This document shows, one piece after another, positions 5,917 to 9,080 of a DNA stretch of 9,080 bases. Both the position numbers and the translations under genes were made by a program. Origin of the DNA: an uncultured Alistipes sp. (GTDB lineage Bacteria > Bacteroidota > Bacteroidia > Bacteroidales > Rikenellaceae); NCBI GenBank assembly GCA_947178455.1, contig CAMWYI010000071.1, positions 1-9,080 on the forward strand, in the 5' to 3' direction. The notes under the pieces were generated by a model that saw only the letters and a program-made list of their open reading frames with translations, did not search any database and was not told the origin of the DNA. How positions within the stretch are numbered: the stretch's first letter is position 1; the number at the start of each line of letters is the position of its first letter.

Positions 5917-5974
5917 TCCGGCCTCGGCAATGCTCAAATAAATTTGGCATTGCACTCGGCTCTTCGTATCTTTG
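5910..5974 (+). repeat. Promoter-bearing repeat module, copy upstream of the flavoprotein gene
   Basis: This is the second copy of the module described at 3152-3215, with the same block order and the same 12-base end TTCGTATCTTTG. It additionally contains the inverted repeat GCAATGC (5927-5933)/GCATTGC (5947-5953), flanking CAAATAAATTTG. Confidence 0.5.
5943..5974 (+). promoter_or_regulatory. Proximal promoter of the flavoprotein operon
   Basis: TTTG (5943-5946), a 20-base spacer and TATCTTTG (5967-5974) make a full consensus match, identical in spacing to the tRNA-Gln promoter. The start codon at 5983 follows the -7 box by only 8 bases, so the transcript would have almost no leader. Confidence 0.78.
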
Positions 5975-5982
5975 TTCCCATT

Positions 5983-7272
5983 ATGGAACAGTCGGAAGAG
6001 AAACTGCAATCCGCCGAGCCGCAGCCGTACGATGTCATCGTCATCGGGGCCGGTGCTGCGGGCATGATGGCGGCCGGTACGGCGGCATGCAACGGCAAAC
6101 GTGTGCTGCTGTTGGAGAAAATGGAGAAATCGGGCCGCAAGGTACGCATTACGGGCAAAGGCCGTTGCAACCTGACCAATGCCCGCCCTCCCGAAGAGTT
6201 CGCCGAGCAGGTGCGTGTCAATGCGGCGTTTTTCGCTCCGGCTTTCGCCGAGTTCGACAACCGGATGACCATGCGTTTCTTCGAGCGCAGGGGCGTGAAA
6301 CTCGATGTCGAGCGCGGCGAACGGGTCTTCCCGCGAAGCGGCAAGGCGTGGGACGTGGCCAATGCGCTGCTCGACTATTGCGTCGACAATGGCGTCCGCA
6401 TTCTCTACAATACGCGTGTCAGCGGAATCATGACGTTGGGCGACAAGGTTTTCGGCGTCCGTTATTTCAATAAGCGCGGGTTCGAGCGGCGCGAGGAGTG
6501 TTCGCAGGTGATTCTCGCTACCGGCGGCGTGTCGTATCCGGCGACTGGTTCTACGGGCGACGGTTATGCGTTCGCGGCCGATTTGGGGCACACTATCGAG
6601 CCTTTGCGGCCGTCGCTGACTCCGCTCGTGTCGCCGCATCCGCGTGTGAAACAGCTTGATAAACTGCTGCTGCGCAATGTCCGTGCTACCTTATATATAG
6701 ATAACGAGCCTGTGCGCGAGGAGTTCGGCGAGTTGGGTTTCTCGGAGCGGGGTATCGACGGGGCCGTTGCCTTGCGCATGAGCCGCGATGCGGTCGATGC
6801 GCTGATCGACGACCGCAAAGTGAAACTCGTCGTCGATTTGAAACCGGCTTTGACCGAAGAGATTTTGCGCGAGCGCATCGCGCGCGAAATGGCGGAGCTG
6901 GCTCCGACGGAATTTTTCGCCGAATTGTTGCGCAAGTTGGTGCCGCGCCCGATGGTCTTGCCATTGGCGCAGGAACTGGACATCCATTCTAAAACATACC
7001 TCGACAAAATTACGGAGGAGCAGATTGTCCGTCTGATTAAAACGCTGAAAGGGTGGACGTTCCCCATTACCGATTACGCTCCGTTCGAGTATGCCGTTAC
7101 GACGGCGGGCGGGGTGCATTGCGACGAGGTGAACCCTGATACGATGCAGTCGCGCAAGGTCAATGGGCTCTATTTCGCGGGCGAGGTGCTCGACCTCGAT
7201 GCCAATACGGGCGGTTACAACCTGCAAATCGCCTTTTCGACCGGTCGACTGGCCGGTATGTTGAAAAAATAG
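5983..7272 (+). CDS. HI0933/YhiN (BaiN-like) family FAD-dependent oxidoreductase
   Basis: The 429-residue flavoprotein begins with a dinucleotide-binding motif YDVIVIGAGAAGMMAAG (16-32). It has the family hallmark GRKVRITGKGRCNLTN (51-66), a second FAD-contact motif ILATGGVSYPATGSTGDGY (177-195), and a C-terminal FAD site GLYFAGEVLDLDANTGGYN (395-413). These place it in the HI0933/YhiN family, which includes BaiN, annotated for bile-acid dehydroxylation, and enzymes annotated as aminoacetone oxidase. The substrate cannot be read from the sequence. ATG 5983 is chosen: an in-frame ATG at 5944 lies inside the -33 box and would add 13 residues encoded by promoter DNA. The next gene follows after 4 bases. 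Confidence 0.9.
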   Translation: MEQSEEKLQSAEPQPYDVIVIGAGAAGMMAAGTAACNGKRVLLLEKMEKSGRKVRITGKGRCNLTNARPPEEFAEQVRVNAAFFAPAFAEFDNRMTMRFFERRGVKLDVERGERVFPRSGKAWDVANALLDYCVDNGVRILYNTRVSGIMTLGDKVFGVRYFNKRGFERREECSQVILATGGVSYPATGSTGDGYAFAADLGHTIEPLRPSLTPLVSPHPRVKQLDKLLLRNVRATLYIDNEPVREEFGELGFSERGIDGAVALRMSRDAVDALIDDRKVKLVVDLKPALTEEILRERIAREMAELAPTEFFAELLRKLVPRPMVLPLAQELDIHSKTYLDKITEEQIVRLIKTLKGWTFPITDYAPFEYAVTTAGGVHCDEVNPDTMQSRKVNGLYFAGEVLDLDANTGGYNLQIAFSTGRLAGMLKK

Positions 7273-7276
7273 CGGC

Positions 7277-7789
7277 ATGCGGCACAGCGGACTCAAATGG
7301 CATTGGCGGATTTCCGATAGGGTAGCGACCCTGCGGAATAGGTTGGTGCGGGCCCGTTATTTTCGGGGGCACGGCGTGCATTCGCCGTTCGTGTATGATT
7401 TGGTGCGCCGCGTTTTCATGCAGTCCTCGTTGTTGCCCGGCGATAGGACGCTTTACGAGGCACTTTTGACGGCCGGAATTGCCCGACGGCGGGCCGTGCA
7501 GTTGCAGAATTTGGCGATTCATTGCGGTTACGCTTCTTTCGGCTTGAATCGTGCAGTAGGGGAGTTTTGCATCGTGATGCCCGCGCTCGCCGAAACGGAA
7601 GCGGCTGCGCTGGTGCGCGATGCGGCGGAAAATGGCCGGACGGTGGCGGTGATGTCGCCGTATATGGATGCCAAATGGCGGTCGATGTGCCGGCGATTGG
7701 TTGCTGAGCATCGTTCGACAACCGTCGACAACCGCGATTACCTGTTGCTGTTCAACAATTATTTGCCGAAACAACATTTCCGATTATGA
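7277..7789 (+). CDS. Shortened relative of a Bacteroidota SAM-methyltransferase family (HGVHSPF motif)
   Basis: The 170-residue basic protein contains YFRGHGVHSPFVYDLVRRVF (28-47). This matches, as I remember them, the N-termini of Bacteroidota class I methyltransferase-like proteins. It ends LLLFNNYLPKQHFRL, also like their C-termini. Those proteins are about 240-260 residues long and carry a glycine-rich SAM loop of the type EIGTSLG in between. Here the matching place reads AIHCGYASF and the central Rossmann part seems missing, so methyl transfer is doubtful. There is no signal peptide. The gene starts 4 bases after the flavoprotein stop and overlaps the adenosyltransferase gene by 4 nt (ATGA, 7786-7789), so it is expressed as part of that operon. 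Function unknown. Confidence 0.65.
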   Translation: MRHSGLKWHWRISDRVATLRNRLVRARYFRGHGVHSPFVYDLVRRVFMQSSLLPGDRTLYEALLTAGIARRRAVQLQNLAIHCGYASFGLNRAVGEFCIVMPALAETEAAALVRDAAENGRTVAVMSPYMDAKWRSMCRRLVAEHRSTTVDNRDYLLLFNNYLPKQHFRL

Positions 7790-8337
7790 AAGTATATACC
7801 CGCCCGGGAGATAAAGGGACGACCTCGTTGATCGGGGGCGAACGGGTTTTCAAGACCGACGAACGGGTCGAGGCCTACGGGGCGGTCGATGAACTTTCGG
7901 CGTTCGTGGCTTTGTTGACGGATCGCTTGCGGTCGGATGTTTCGGCGGGAAATTACGTGGCCGATTTGCAGAGTGTGCTTTCGCGGTTGATGACGGTCGA
8001 GGCTTTGTTCGCAAAGGGGAAAACAGGTGCGGAAAAGGTCGCTCCGCTGGATTTGGATTGGGTCGCATGGTTGGAGCAGCGAATCGACGCCATGCAGGCG
8101 ACTTTGCCTCCGATTGATAAATTTACCATTCCGGGCGGACACGAAACGGTGTCGATGTGCCACGTTTGCCGCACGGTGTGCCGGCGGGCCGAACGGGCCG
8201 CCTTGCACGCCGACCAGAAATACGGTGTCGATGCGACGGCACTGGCTTATTTGAATCGCCTTTCCGATTACTTTTATGTGCTCGGACGGGTGTTGGGCGC
8301 GCATTACGGGTGCGAGGAAGTGCTGTGGATTCCTTAA
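7786..8337 (+). CDS. PduO-type cob(I)alamin/cob(I)yrinic acid a,c-diamide adenosyltransferase
   Basis: The 183-residue enzyme shows all main motifs of the PduO/EutT-like ATR family. These are YTRPGDKGTTSLIGGERVFK (4-23) for ATP binding, RVEAYGAVDELSAF (27-40), FTIPGGHE (113-120), RTVCRRAER (129-137) and YLNRLSDYFYVLGR (155-168). It transfers the 5'-deoxyadenosyl group of ATP to reduced corrinoid to form adenosylcobalamin, in the cytoplasm. Length is normal. Unusually, the stretch MCHVCRTVC places three cysteines at 125, 128 and 132. No cobalamin riboswitch is visible upstream. The gene depends on the flavoprotein operon through a 4-nt overlap and is the last gene before a terminator. Confidence 0.93.
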   Translation: MKVYTRPGDKGTTSLIGGERVFKTDERVEAYGAVDELSAFVALLTDRLRSDVSAGNYVADLQSVLSRLMTVEALFAKGKTGAEKVAPLDLDWVAWLEQRIDAMQATLPPIDKFTIPGGHETVSMCHVCRTVCRRAERAALHADQKYGVDATALAYLNRLSDYFYVLGRVLGAHYGCEEVLWIP

Positions 8338-8344
8338 AATGTTG

Positions 8345-8398
8345 AAAATTATTGCAATACACCTAATCGCGCGATTTCTGCAATAATTTTTTGTTTTT
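8345..8398 (+). terminator. Probable terminator of the flavoprotein-adenosyltransferase operon
   Basis: AAAATTATTGCA (8345-8356) pairs perfectly with TGCAATAATTTT (8379-8390), and the run TTTTTTGTTTTT follows. The stem is AT-rich and the 22-base loop is long. The loop contains the 12-base palindrome AATCGCGCGATT (8365-8376), which can extend the structure. It begins 8 bases after the stop codon. Confidence 0.62.
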
Positions 8399-8419
8399 CT
8401 CGTTTTTTTTATACATTTG
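8390..8419 (+). promoter_or_regulatory. Bacteroidota-type promoter for the DUF2795 gene
   Basis: TTTG (8390-8393) is followed after 18 bases by TACATTTG (8412-8419), a good -7 match. Transcription should start near 8424-8426, giving a leader of about 72 nt. The -33 box overlaps the end of the preceding terminator. Confidence 0.68.
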
Positions 8420-8425
8420 CAATTC

Positions 8426-8460
8426 AACGGGTAATGTACGAATGTATCAACCCGTTCGTA
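8426..8460 (+). promoter_or_regulatory. Two mutually exclusive hairpins in the DUF2795 leader
   Basis: AACGGGT (8426-8432) can pair with ACCCGTT (8450-8456), and TACGAA (8437-8442) can pair with TTCGTA (8455-8460). The two helices share bases 8455-8456, so only one can be complete at a time. They lie at the predicted 5' end of the mRNA, about 38 bases before the start codon. A switching role is a guess. Confidence 0.4.
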
Positions 8461-8497
8461 TATTGCTGATTTACAAAAGAGTTAAATTTGATTAAGA

Positions 8498-8719
8498 ATG
8501 TACTGGACACTTGAACTGGCATCGAAATTGGAAGATGCGCCTTGGCCCGCAACGAAAGAGGAGTTGATCGATTACGCCGTGCGTTCGGGCGCGCCGTTGG
8601 AAGTGCTCGAAAACTTGCAGGAAATCGAAGACGAGGGCGAGATATACGAATCCATCGAAGACATTTGGCCCGATTACCCCTCGAAAGACGACTTTTTCTT
8701 CAATGAGGAAGAATATTAG
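8498..8719 (+). CDS. DUF2795 family small acidic protein
   Basis: The 73-residue protein starts MYWTLELASKLEDAPWPATK, followed by KEELIDYAVRSGAPLEVLENL and the acidic end of alternating Glu/Asp and aromatic residues (DDFFFNEEEY). This is the standard form of the small DUF2795 proteins of Bacteroidales, which are soluble, very acidic and of unknown function. Length is complete for the family. The gene has its own promoter, a structured leader and a strong terminator 26 bases behind it, so it is probably a short and well-expressed transcript. Confidence 0.88.
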   Translation: MYWTLELASKLEDAPWPATKEELIDYAVRSGAPLEVLENLQEIEDEGEIYESIEDIWPDYPSKDDFFFNEEEY

Positions 8720-8744
8720 TGCTATTTTTAGCATAAAATTGATT

Positions 8745-8790
8745 ATTAAACCCCTGCTAATTAATAAGATTAGCAGGGGTTTAATTTGTT
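8745..8790 (+). terminator. Strong hairpin terminator behind the DUF2795 gene
   Basis: ATTAAACCCCTGCTAAT (8745-8761) and its perfect reverse complement (8769-8785) form a 17-bp stem with the loop TAATAAG. The following T-rich stretch (TTTGTTT) is interrupted by G. The stem is symmetric enough to act from both sides. Confidence 0.85.
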
Positions 8791-8877
8791 TGGACAATAG
8801 CGTTTGACCACCTTAAATGGCGTAGTTTGTTTGGATAAATGCATCATGTGGAGGAAAATCGGGATTTGTTTGGACAA
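8785..8877 (+). repeat. Three direct 13-mers TTTGTTTGGAYAA spaced by about 40 bases
   Basis: TTTGTTTGGACAA occurs at 8785-8797 and 8865-8877, and TTTGTTTGGATAA at 8826-8838. Start-to-start distances are 41 and 39 bases, close to four helical turns. The third copy sits in a near-palindrome ATTTGT-TTGG-ACAAAT. The first copy begins where the DUF2795 terminator stem ends. Confidence 0.7.
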
Positions 8878-9080
8878 ATTTCATTACTTCTACAGATGTT
8901 TGTGAGTATTACCGCAACCTGTATTTTCAAATCAAACTTCCTCCAGTATGGGAAGACTTAAACACTTAATATCCATTGGAATCCCAAAAGACTTTGTTTC
9001 GAGGATTGGATATTATATTGTGGTTGAAATTTGAAATAAATTTTTGTTAATCATATAATAATCAGTTTATTATACTGGGT
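8878..9080. other. AT-rich gene-poor tail up to the window edge
   Basis: The stretch is about 30% GC over the last 200 bases, and no recognisable gene was found on either strand. What can be seen: a 40-codon ATG frame (8839-8961, starting MHHVEENRDLFGQ) and a 28-codon frame (8948-9034, MGRLKHLISIGIPKDF), neither of recognised family; an inverted repeat TAATATCCA (8967-8975)/TGGATATTA (9007-9015); and a hairpin TATAATAA (9054-9061)/TTATTATA (9067-9074). It may be a long regulatory region of a gene beyond the edge or the border of an acquired element. Confidence 0.5.

Noticed and set aside
5786..5950. N-terminal extension of NusB up to base 5950
   Set aside because: The added residues are encoded by the divergent promoter region, including two -7 boxes, and do not match NusB.
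7786..7800. Cobalamin riboswitch ahead of the adenosyltransferase
   Set aside because: The gene overlaps its upstream neighbour by 4 nt and no B12-box-like leader is seen at 5786-5982 either.
8785..8877. Mini-CRISPR array
   Set aside because: Only three 13-base units with 26-28-base gaps, one unit altered, no cas genes and no longer repeat core. Direct binding sites are a better reading.
8785..8877. Firm call of an IS21 end
   Set aside because: The array resembles serial IS21 end sites, but the ACA ends point to an element lying on the left, where ordinary chromosomal genes sit, and no transposase is visible. It is left as an unassigned repeat.

Overview
The window reads as chromosomal DNA of a gut-type Bacteroidales bacterium, most like Alistipes/Rikenellaceae (inference). 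Three things point that way. Promoters match the Bacteroidota sigma pattern TTTG-N19/20-TAnnTTTG. There are several Bacteroidota-typical families: a DUF4293-like protein, a BACON-domain lipoprotein, the long form of NusB, DUF1573 and DUF2795. Coding DNA is GC-rich, while the last ~360 bases are AT-rich, about 30% GC over the final 200.

Layout: (1) 2-217, the 3' end of a small membrane-protein gene (DUF4293-like). (2) 254-3092, a rightward set of three overlapping genes: a multidomain BACON lipoprotein, a DRGH-type DNA/RNA non-specific endonuclease that is probably also a lipoprotein, and an FlK-like hotdog thioesterase. (3) 3152-3349, a tRNA-Gln(UUG) with a strong promoter and a bidirectional terminator. 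(4) 3364-5785, a leftward block read as nusB, DUF1573 lipoprotein, yajC, TSCPD protein and GlsB/YeaQ membrane protein. nusB overlaps DUF1573 and yajC overlaps the TSCPD gene by 4 nt each, and yajC has its own promoter. (5) 5786-5982, a divergent promoter region holding repeat-like promoter modules. (6) 5983-8337, a rightward operon of an HI0933/YhiN flavoprotein, a shortened relative of a Bacteroidota SAM-methyltransferase family, and a PduO-type corrinoid adenosyltransferase. (7) 8498-8719, a monocistronic DUF2795 gene with its own promoter, structured leader and strong terminator. (8) 8786-9080, a gene-poor AT-rich stretch with three spaced copies of a 13-mer.

Most of the content is ordinary housekeeping. 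The less ordinary parts are the lipoprotein/nuclease pair, which looks like a split version of a protein often encoded as one chain; the promoter module that recurs at the tRNA and the flavoprotein gene; the methyltransferase relative that seems to have lost its SAM-binding core; and the phased repeats in the AT-rich tail. I found no CRISPR array, no complete mobile element and no clear defence or antiphage system.
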